Source: Paenibacillus rubinfantis (GTDB taxonomy: Bacteria > Bacillota > Bacilli > Paenibacillales > Paenibacillaceae). From it: DNA of 64,000 nt. Positions 42,864 through 49,461 of the stretch are shown piece after piece; positions within the stretch are counted from its first letter, which is position 1, and each line of letters starts with the position of its first letter. The notes under the pieces are model-generated. The model made no database searches. It saw nothing but the letters and a program-made list of their open reading frames with translations, and was not told the DNA's origin. The DNA is taken from the NCBI RefSeq assembly GCF_001486505.1, contig NZ_LN909059.1, positions 1 through 64,000 on the forward strand, given 5' to 3'. The translations under genes were made by a program, and so were the position numbers.

Positions 42864-43637
42864 TCAAAAATCGCTTGAAGGATTTATTGGTGTTACCACA
42901 ACTTTCGTCTTCCGAACAATACTGCGTTGAAGAATCGGAAACACCTTTTTCCGGACCGGCTCTGTGAGCCCGTACTCCACGACCGGAACGACACGCCCAT
43001 CTCGCTCAAGACCAATTGTCCATGCGAGCTCTTTGCGCGAAAACCCCGTCACATAGACAACCTCACGCTGGAAGCAGACGACGCGCCGCCACACGTCCTT
43101 GCGTGCTTTGGAATAATACCTACTGTCCCGACGTTTCAGCACAATACCCTCCAACCCGGCCTGTTCGACCATCTTATAGAACGGAATGAAGCTATGCTCG
43201 ACGTATCGGATCCGCTTGATCAGATCGTTCTCTTTTAGGGTGTGCGCCAGTAACTCCTTTCGCTCCATCAGCTGAAGCGGGCGCACGTCCTCCCCTCGGG
43301 TAAGGATATCAAACGCGACGAAATTTAAACCTGGCGTGGAAGCAGGAATTCTGCTTCGCTAGAACCTGCTCATCATTGCCTCAAAGTCCGGTTTCCCATC
43401 CGGGTCCGAAACGATCAATTCGCCATCCAGCGTTGTGCCTTTCGGTACAGCCGCCTCCGCAGCAGCCACAATCTCCGGAAAGCGGCTAGTTATCTCATTA
43501 TGATGCCTCGTATAGATTCTCGTTTGATCGCCGACTACAATGATGGTTCTGATCCCATCCAGCTTCAACTCAGCGATCCACCGATCATCCTCAAACGGCT
43601 CCTTTGCATCTTCCAGGAGCATCGACTCAATAAACAT
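42864..43637 (-). pseudogene. ATP-dependent DNA ligase (LigD/phage type), nonsense-mutated
   Basis: Nucleotidyltransferase ligase. From ATG 43637 (GGTGGTGATC upstream) the frame shows the adenylated Lys in AELKLDGIRTIIVVGD, ERIYTRHHNEITSRFPE-like sequence and TTLDGELIVSDPDGKPDFEA, then a TAG at 43359-43361 after MMSRF. Beyond it the same frame goes on with TPGLNFVAFDILTRGEDVRP, EGIVLKRRDSRYY and KKVFPILQRSIVRKTKVVV to 42864. One in-frame amber codon (probably from CAG) is the only visible defect in about 257 codons. Confidence 0.85.
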
Positions 43638-43878
43638 ATACGGATCACCACCTACACATAACGGTAGCATGCGGATTTTCCGCCGCATACCGGTATATGT
43701 TGGAGACCAGCACGAACAGCCCGAGGATGCGCTTCCCCAGGCTAAAGGTCTGATTTCCTCGGTTTTGTGCACGACCAAACCCCCATAGAGCTCTATGGTC
43801 CGTGGCTATGTAAGCGGGAGATACCGGTAATCCCTAAGCATTCTTATTATCGTCGAAACCCGCTAGACTTAAACCTAT

Positions 43879-44685
43879 TTACTGCTTCGACTTTCGAAAC
43901 CCAGCTGCGACAGCATCCGCTTCAGTACAAAACATCTCCTCGGCTTTCGTCTGCTCATAGTATCGTCCGTCTGGGACGTGGTAAATCCTCTCGCCCTTCG
44001 AGTTGATGTTACCTTTGATCGTTGGGCTCTCGCATGCGGCCGCCGCCGGCGGCGCCGAAGCATGTGCTGTTGGCGCATCGTCAACTGTATCTATAACTTC
44101 CGGGTGGAACCCATCCTCCCGCGCATAATCTTCGATACTCCAAATGCCAAGCCCTTTTTCCTGCGCCTCGGCTTGGATCTCGCGAAAACGATCGACGTAT
44201 TTGACGTTGGGCGGGTACACATAAGCGACACGTGCCAACCCCCGCTCTAAAATAAGCTCGTTATACATGCGCTCCCCGACCCATACGTATGCGAGAAGAC
44301 GGCCGTATTTATCCCGATCGGAGACGTCGAGTTCAAGACGAACCATCTTGTCCGTGAGCATTTCCTTGGCGAAATTGGATGCCTCCCGACCGAAAGGCTG
44401 TTCCGGCTTGTCCGGGTGAACCGTCTCGGGACCGTCGATGAGAAGCATCCGGACCGTCTCTTCCGATCCGTCGAACTTTATCTTGATGGTATCGGAATCG
44501 ACTACTTTTACGACCTCCGCCTCGACAAAACGGCTCTCAGCTTCGTTCTCCGCTGCCGAAGTCGCAGTCGGCGCCGGATTCGATTCGGTTGGTGATATGT
44601 CCGTCGTACCGCATCCAGACAGCAAGGCCACAAGTGCAAGGTAAAGAAGAAAAGGTCGCAACTTACTGAATCGAGTTCTGACCAT
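43879..44685 (-). CDS. Secreted lipoprotein nuclease (staphylococcal nuclease fold) with Excalibur-like end
   Basis: 268 residues. Signal peptide with lipobox LVALLSGC (Cys at about 25), Ser/Thr/Pro-rich spacer, then an SNase domain: VVKVVDSDTIKIKFDGSEET, MLLIDGPETVHPDKPEQPFG with the catalytic Asp/Arg region, ELDVSDRDKYGRLLAYVWVG and YNELILERGLARVAYVYPPN. The C-terminus CESPTIKGNINSKGERIYHV followed by TEADAVAAGFRKS is the Excalibur-type calcium-binding pattern. Predicted extracellular, membrane-anchored nuclease. Intact. Confidence 0.88.
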   Translation of the reverse strand: MVRTRFSKLRPFLLYLALVALLSGCGTTDISPTESNPAPTATSAAENEAESRFVEAEVVKVVDSDTIKIKFDGSEETVRMLLIDGPETVHPDKPEQPFGREASNFAKEMLTDKMVRLELDVSDRDKYGRLLAYVWVGERMYNELILERGLARVAYVYPPNVKYVDRFREIQAEAQEKGLGIWSIEDYAREDGFHPEVIDTVDDAPTAHASAPPAAAACESPTIKGNINSKGERIYHVPDGRYYEQTKAEEMFCTEADAVAAGFRKSKQ

Positions 44686-44711
44686 TGCAAATCCCCCATA
44701 AATTCCTCATA

Positions 44712-45044
44712 CTATTCCCAAGGCTGGACAATCGCTGGAATCGAACTGATCTTCGATATTAACGAGATGCAGGTCCGATGTTGGCCATCTTGAAAGCCAT
44801 AATGGTCATTCCCCATGTCGTAGACTTTGATCGGCTCTCTAAATCCCTCACGCAGATAACTTCCATAAATCTTTCTGCAATGATGAACAGAGGCTTTAGG
44901 CCATCCGTTATCCGGATAGTTTTGTAACTCTTCTTCTTTCAACGTTAATGAACAACGGCCCGCTCGAAGATGAAAGCAAGTGTTGGGATCAAGCATCCAC
45001 TGGTATGTCTTCCCCTTTGGGTCAAACGCAACAACCTCTTCCAA
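44712..45044 (-). CDS. Small protein with ParB/sulfiredoxin-like motif
   Basis: 110 residues. The C-terminal half REPIKVYDMGNDHYGFQDGQ HRTCIS contains the GQHR motif of the ParB/Srx-like fold, where the usual string is DGxHR. The N-terminal part with several Cys and His (CFHLRAGRCSL) is not recognised. Too small for a plasmid-partition ParB. GGGAGGG ribosome site. Confidence 0.45.
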   Translation of the reverse strand: MEEVVAFDPKGKTYQWMLDPNTCFHLRAGRCSLTLKEEELQNYPDNGWPKASVHHCRKIYGSYLREGFREPIKVYDMGNDHYGFQDGQHRTCISLISKISSIPAIVQPWE

Positions 45045-45097
45045 GCAATTCCCTCCCTTTTATTCTATTTTATCAAAACAGCACTAAATTGCCCATA

Positions 45098-45152
45098 GGT
45101 TTACCTAGTAAACCCGGTTTACCTTTGATATAATAAGCAGTATTAGTAAACC
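45098..45152 (+). promoter_or_regulatory. Operator/promoter of the coiled-coil gene: four GGTTTAC half sites
   Basis: GGTTTAC-CTA-GTAAACC (45098-45114) is a perfect dyad; GGTTTACC follows at 45116-45123 and GTAAACC at 45146-45152. A TATAAT lies between the last two. Autoregulation by the downstream KfrA-like protein is the likely use. Confidence 0.65.
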
Positions 45153-45169
45153 GAATGGAGCGGGATTAT

Positions 45170-46006
45170 ATGAGCGATAAGAAAGAGACGAAAGCTATAA
45201 AGGTCACCAGCGAATTCAAAGATCACCTTAACACACTCATTGCGCAGTCCGGCCTCCCCACTGACGAAGCATGGCTGGAAGAAGCAACGAAACTGTGGGA
45301 GCTGAAAATGCTCAAAGAGGGCAACCCAGGTTATAAGAAGGAACTGGACGAGCTCGAATACCACACGAAGCGCACGCTAGAAATCTTCATCGCTATGATT
45401 GGTGCGGAAGCCGCCGATCGACTGAAGATGATACAAGAGCATGAAGAGCAGATGTCGCAGAAACAAGCGGAGATCACCCGCCTGACTGCCGAAAACGGAG
45501 ACCAAAAGAGACAGATTCAAGCCGCGGCCGAACTTCTCGGCCAAGCGAACAAGGATAAAGGCGATCTGGAGAAGCAAATCCGGCAGCTAGAGGAGATCGT
45601 CCGCAAAAATGACCTTCTCATTGGCGAGTATAAAGAAAAGAACGATACCCTCACGGGTCTTGTGAATGAATATAAGCCGGCCGGCGACAAACTGAAAGCA
45701 TTGGAAGCAGAACTGGCGAAAGCACAGACGGAAAATGAGCGCCTTAAAGACACCGTTAATCGATTGGAGACTGTAACGGCTCAAACTGCCGAACGTCACA
45801 AAGAAGAACTGTCTCGTCTCGAAGAGAGAAAGGAACTGGAGAAAGAGCGGGAGGTTTTGAGGCTCCGTTCGGAACACCAAACTAAGATGCAGGAAGTTAC
45901 GGAAGCTGCAAATGCCAAGGTACGTGACCTCCTTGCCGCATTAGAACAAGCAAACCGAGGCAAGGTGCAAGATAAGGGAGGTACGGACGAGGATGGCACT
46001 CAGTGA
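45170..46006 (+). CDS. KfrA-like plasmid coiled-coil protein
   Basis: 278 residues from ATG 45170 (GGAGCGGG 6 bases upstream). N-terminal 60 residues with helices that could bind DNA (KVTSEFKDHLNTLIAQSGLP, EAWLEEATKLWELKML), then a long alpha-helical coiled coil (residues about 90-270) rich in Glu, Lys and Gln. KfrA proteins of plasmids have this shape and repress their own promoter; the four half-sites upstream fit. Sequence identity is not claimed. Confidence 0.6.
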   Translation: MSDKKETKAIKVTSEFKDHLNTLIAQSGLPTDEAWLEEATKLWELKMLKEGNPGYKKELDELEYHTKRTLEIFIAMIGAEAADRLKMIQEHEEQMSQKQAEITRLTAENGDQKRQIQAAAELLGQANKDKGDLEKQIRQLEEIVRKNDLLIGEYKEKNDTLTGLVNEYKPAGDKLKALEAELAKAQTENERLKDTVNRLETVTAQTAERHKEELSRLEERKELEKEREVLRLRSEHQTKMQEVTEAANAKVRDLLAALEQANRGKVQDKGGTDEDGTQ

Positions 46007-46217
46007 AGAACAGAGGCGCAAGGATCGTGCAGACGCCGTAATCGCGCGCCGGTCGGCCGCAGACATGCTCTACGAAGCATTGCAGCTGCTGGAGAAGGCA
46101 AACAAAAAGCTTGCTTATAATATGAGCGAGGACGTCCGTTTTGAATTAAACCGAGTCACTGGGGAGCTTCGAGAACTCGTGGACACGTTAAGTGACCCGG
46201 AATATGATCCCGATTAA
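45993..46217 (+). CDS. Small helical protein coupled to the coiled-coil gene
   Basis: 74 residues, Glu/Lys/Arg/Leu-rich helices (LLEKANKKLAYNMSEDVRFE), acidic end. Overlaps the coiled-coil gene by 14 bases in another frame, so it is co-expressed; strong terminator follows. No family recognised. Confidence 0.6.
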   Translation: MALSEEQRRKDRADAVIARRSAADMLYEALQLLEKANKKLAYNMSEDVRFELNRVTGELRELVDTLSDPEYDPD

Positions 46218-46254
46218 CAAGGAGAGGGTGCCTTTACACGGCACCCTCTTGTTC
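46216..46254. terminator. Bidirectional terminator between convergent genes
   Basis: GAGAGGGTGCC-tttacac-GGCACCCTC with AACAAG on one side and TTGTT on the other. Confidence 0.8.
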
Positions 46255-46258
46255 TGCA

Positions 46259-46561
46259 CTATTCAACCCCGAGTGACTTCCTCAGATCTTCGAGCAGCCT
46301 AAAAGCCATTAACTGTTCCGGTGCATCTAATTCTCGTTGATCCACTTTTAGTTTTACTTGGTCATTCAGGACTCCAATGAACCCACTCGGCGAATAATTC
46401 CGCGGCAAGGTATTGAAGTTCTCTGGGTAGCCGGTAAGTAATTTCGAAAGTCGTTCCACCATCTCGGACTGTTCTTCCGAAAGTTCGGTCTTTCCATTCT
46501 CATATTCGCTTTCGGTTATGATGTACTTTCCAGGTTTACTCGACTTTGGACGTTTAGTCAT
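46259..46561 (-). CDS. Small soluble protein, unknown
   Basis: 100 residues, charged. Lys/Ser-rich start (MTKRPKSSKPGKYIITESEY) then helical segments (SEEQSEMVERLSKLLTGYPE, ELDAPEQLMAFRLLEDLRKS). Last gene of a minus-strand run 48041-46259, with AGGAGG before the ATG. No family recognised. Confidence 0.55.
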   Translation of the reverse strand: MTKRPKSSKPGKYIITESEYENGKTELSEEQSEMVERLSKLLTGYPENFNTLPRNYSPSGFIGVLNDQVKLKVDQRELDAPEQLMAFRLLEDLRKSLGVE

Positions 46562-46573
46562 GATGGATTCCTC

Positions 46574-47236
46574 CTATCCTAATACACTGCAGGCAGAGAC
46601 CGGCTCATTCGCAAAGGCCATTTTAAGGGATCCGTTCTCTTCAGTAAAGACGATGAACGGATGATTGTAGAACAGTCTCCCCGTTACGGCGTCGTACTCG
46701 CTTTGGTGGGTAAACAACTCCGGAAGGGCGATTCGTTTGCTCTTATAGAGGGACAAAATGTTAATCAGCCTGCGACCTTCGAAGGTAAACTGCTCGCCTT
46801 CGAATTTGAAAATGTATTCGGCTGTTGCGGTGTTGACCGAAAAGCTCTTGTCCAACCCGCTCCACTCGAACTTGCGTCCTGGCGCCTCAAGCAGTTGTAA
46901 TCGGAATTGAAGATTGCCAAGCTCCAAGTCGGTCGTGCACGACTCGATCTTGCCCTTGCTCGTCATCAGGTCGTTACTGCCCGCTTTTCTCCAAGCAAAA
47001 TGAAACCCCTTCGCGATGCCATCAAAGAACATGATCTCCTCCGGACGCGCCGTGGCGATATTTCCTTTAACCGCCTTGATGGAATGGATCACGGAAGCGG
47101 TCATCTCGTTCGCCGGCGGCGTAGTATCCCGAATAATGTAACCATCCCCCGACGGGGTGATTTCAAACTGCTCTTTCGAGCTCGTTGTAATCTGGACATT
47201 TGAATAACTGCTGAAAAGTTGCTCGACAGGTAGCAT
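46574..47236 (-). CDS. Protein of unknown function in a plasmid gene run
   Basis: 220 residues, beta-rich without membrane segments (FEITPSGDGYIIRDTTPPAN, FSVNTATAEYIFKFEGEQFT). AAGGAGACAAC before the ATG. 12 bases separate it from the next gene and 20 from the one before, so one operon. No family recognised. Confidence 0.6.
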   Translation of the reverse strand: MLPVEQLFSSYSNVQITTSSKEQFEITPSGDGYIIRDTTPPANEMTASVIHSIKAVKGNIATARPEEIMFFDGIAKGFHFAWRKAGSNDLMTSKGKIESCTTDLELGNLQFRLQLLEAPGRKFEWSGLDKSFSVNTATAEYIFKFEGEQFTFEGRRLINILSLYKSKRIALPELFTHQSEYDAVTGRLFYNHPFIVFTEENGSLKMAFANEPVSACSVLG

Positions 47237-47256
47237 GTGTTGTCTCCTTCTGAGTT

Positions 47257-47538
47257 CTAAGTATGTTCGAAATAATCCAGTACGATATGGAACGGATCCA
47301 GCGTTTCCGTCGATATCAGAAACTTCCCATGTGGCACGATCTCTTCCCCATCAGGAGTCAACAGCTTATACTCCTTCGGCAATTCTGTATATCGCGTATC
47401 TTCCTTCGCGATGAACACTTCGCCTGGAAGCAACTTCAGAGTCTTCCCCTTTCGTTCGACTTTGACCGCGGCGTACGGTTTGTCGATTGTGAAGATATAG
47501 GATCCGGAAGCTGGGTGCATAATAAACACATCCCCCAT
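47257..47538 (-). CDS. Small beta-rich protein, unknown
   Basis: 93 residues: MGDVFIMHPASGSYIFTIDK, then alternating strands (YAAVKVERKGKTLKLLPGEV, KEYKLLTPDGEEIVPHGKFL). Member of the same minus-strand run. No family recognised. Confidence 0.55.
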   Translation of the reverse strand: MGDVFIMHPASGSYIFTIDKPYAAVKVERKGKTLKLLPGEVFIAKEDTRYTELPKEYKLLTPDGEEIVPHGKFLISTETLDPFHIVLDYFEHT

Positions 47539-47587
47539 TCACGTGCAGTTGAAATCTCCCTATTAAGACTCGCTAGGACGATTAGAA

Positions 47588-47780
47588 GTAAAATACTAGA
47601 ATCGTCTTCTATTCTTTCTTTCCAAACGTAATTCTCGCCCACTCTTCAAGGGTCATTCCGTTTTGAATTTCAAAGCCTTTTGCTGTAAAATACTAGAATC
47701 GTCTTCTATTCTTTCTTTCCAAACGTAATTCTCGCCCACTCTTCAAGGGTCATTCCGTTTTGAATTTCAAAGCCTTTTGC
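47588..47780. repeat. Tandem 96-bp duplication (offset 97 bp)
   Basis: 47588-47683 and 47685-47780 appear identical by eye, from GTAAAATACTAGAATCG to CAAAGCCTTTTGC. The unit includes the 3' end of the gene at 47706 and bases after it, so the extra copy lies just downstream of the stop and does not change the protein. Confidence 0.85.
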
Positions 47781-48041
47781 CTCATCATCCTCATCGAATA
47801 CGAGAAGCTCGCTATCCGCCTTTTCATCGACCTTTTTACCGGTCGGGGTACGGCCGTAGTTATACTCATTCGGCTGAGCATGGAGGAGGCGAACGTAGTC
47901 ACCCGACTTTGCACATGCGCTGGCCAGCGCGGTGTTGTCGATATTTTCAGGCGAGATCGGCCCATAAACGGCACAATGCGTCATTTCATGGTTGAGCTTC
48001 TCGCAAATTCGGCACGTAGGATAAATTTTTTGTGCGCCCAT
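47706..48041 (-). CDS. Small Cys/His-containing protein, unknown
   Basis: 111 residues. The N-terminal part CRICEKLNHEMTHCAVYGPI has CxxC...HxxxxHC spacing that may bind zinc; acidic middle (LLVFDEDDEAKGFEIQNGMT). A promoter-like TTGTGA-16-TATGAT lies about 40 bases upstream. First gene of the run to 46259. Its 3' end is duplicated in tandem. Confidence 0.55.
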   Translation of the reverse strand: MGAQKIYPTCRICEKLNHEMTHCAVYGPISPENIDNTALASACAKSGDYVRLLHAQPNEYNYGRTPTGKKVDEKADSELLVFDEDDEAKGFEIQNGMTLEEWARITFGKKE

Positions 48042-48160
48042 AACGATAACTCCCTTATTCTTCTATTTGCCTATAATCATATACCGGAATACGGGAATCA
48101 CAAAATTTTTTCGGTATAGAGGCAATCGGGAGTCATATGGCAGCGATCGGGATAAAATAC

Positions 48161-48200
48161 AAAAAAGAAGGTGCCGGACACTCCGCGCACCTTCTTCTTT
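48161..48200. terminator. Terminator of the GAF-protein operon
   Basis: AAGAAGGTGC ... GCACCTTCTT with a 12-base loop; on the minus strand TTTTTTG follows. It begins at the stop of the 54-residue gene. Confidence 0.8.
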
Positions 48201-48364
48201 CAAGCCGTTTGCTTAACCCTAACGCTTTGGTTGTCGGGGCAACCTCTACCCGCCGGATATAGAATGTCCTCCGCCTCCTTGCGAATCTGATTCAGCTCAT
48301 CCTGGAGCTTATCCGCTTCCGCAAAGAGTGCGTCGATCTCTTCCCAACCGGTTTTGATTGTCAT
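48200..48364 (-). CDS. Small helical protein coupled to the GAF protein
   Basis: 54 residues found by reading the minus strand: MTIKTGWEEIDALFAEADKL, QDELNQIRKEAEDIL, then YPAGRGCPDNQSVRVKQTA. Its ATG overlaps the stop of the GAF gene (ATGA), and a terminator starts at its own stop, so it is the second gene of a two-gene operon. Function unknown. Confidence 0.65.
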   Translation of the reverse strand: MTIKTGWEEIDALFAEADKLQDELNQIRKEAEDILYPAGRGCPDNQSVRVKQTA

Positions 48365-49386
48365 TCCCGTTCAACCCCTTCCGCCCTCATCTTTGCAATA
48401 ATTATATCATATACAAAAATTAGGGAGCAAGCGTGGGCATAGAACCGAAGCGTTCGGATATCCTGATCCGTGAAGCCGTTAACCACCTCGGACTGGACAC
48501 ATAACACGCCGAGCACATCGCCGTTAACGCGGATCGGCAACCCCACGATTGAACGATAATCGTCAGAAGGTTTAATTGCCCCGAAAAGCTCAGGGGCTTT
48601 CGAGACGTCGGGTACACAGATGACGTCCCCCGCCTCCATGACTTTTCCCGCGAACCCCTCGCCTCTCTTGAGCCTGACCGTCCGGGCCGAACGCGCAGCG
48701 AGCCGGATATAGTGCTCGATGCGCAGCTCATCGCCATACGCTTTGAACAAGGCTACCGACTTATCGCTGTGATCCTTCTCCAAACACGACATCGCCTCGG
48801 ACAAGATGTTATTCATCATCTCTTGCCGCCATTGTTCGCCCGTATAGATGAGGTATGCAGCCGAACCGAGAAGCCGGCGGCCGTTCTCATGGTGTCGAAC
48901 CAATACCGTCAGCTTCTTCGTCATGGCTCGAATAATCTGCTCCTGTTTCAGCGCCCTCTCATTGAGTGCCCTCACGATACTTGCTGCCCGATCACTTTCG
49001 GATCGGGCAGAGCGCAAAGCGTCCTGAAACTCCGCTATTTGCTTTTGCAAATGATGCGGGGCCTTAACGAAGTTCTCATCATAGAACGGGTTGGGGAAAT
49101 CAGTAAAGCCCAGCTTGAGGTCTTCACTTCTCCCTCTCCACAGGTCACCGATGAAGCGGGTAAAGAAAATGATCAAGAACGCAAGCCCCGCGTATTCAAA
49201 TAACCGCCATACTGTAACCGTATCGCTCCAGGATTCCGGCAGCAGCGCAGATACCGCGCCCATGAGCGTCGCCAAGATCAAGACGGTGAAAAACCCGGCC
49301 GATACGTAGCATACCCACACCTTCCACGCCGGCATGACCTTCCCGCTTCCCGGATCGCGATCGGTTTGTGTCATTATTGGTTCCAT
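48361..49386 (-). CDS. Membrane-bound GAF-domain protein
   Basis: 341 residues from ATG 49386 (AGGAGGG at a good distance; ATG 49395 is too close). Two membrane helices (about 25-50 and 65-85), a coiled linker (residues 115-160), then a GAF domain with GEGFAGKVMEAGDVICVPDV and IVGLPIRVNGDVLGVLCVQS. No kinase, cyclase or phosphodiesterase domain follows, so the ligand signal must be passed to a partner, perhaps the coupled small protein. Confidence 0.75.
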   Translation of the reverse strand: MEPIMTQTDRDPGSGKVMPAWKVWVCYVSAGFFTVLILATLMGAVSALLPESWSDTVTVWRLFEYAGLAFLIIFFTRFIGDLWRGRSEDLKLGFTDFPNPFYDENFVKAPHHLQKQIAEFQDALRSARSESDRAASIVRALNERALKQEQIIRAMTKKLTVLVRHHENGRRLLGSAAYLIYTGEQWRQEMMNNILSEAMSCLEKDHSDKSVALFKAYGDELRIEHYIRLAARSARTVRLKRGEGFAGKVMEAGDVICVPDVSKAPELFGAIKPSDDYRSIVGLPIRVNGDVLGVLCVQSEVVNGFTDQDIRTLRFYAHACSLIFVYDIIIAKMRAEGVERE

Positions 49387-49430
49387 CGTGCGCATCCCTC
49401 CTTTGCGCTCTCTATTCTCCAAAAGAGAAA

Positions 49431-49452
49431 GGGAGCGGAAACGTCCGCTCCC
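49431..49452 (-). terminator. Terminator after the helicase gene
   Basis: GGGAGCGGA-cgtt-TCCGCTCCC followed on the minus strand by TTTCTCTTTT, 10 bases past the helicase stop. Confidence 0.78.
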
Positions 49453-49461
49453 CCAAAGTGA

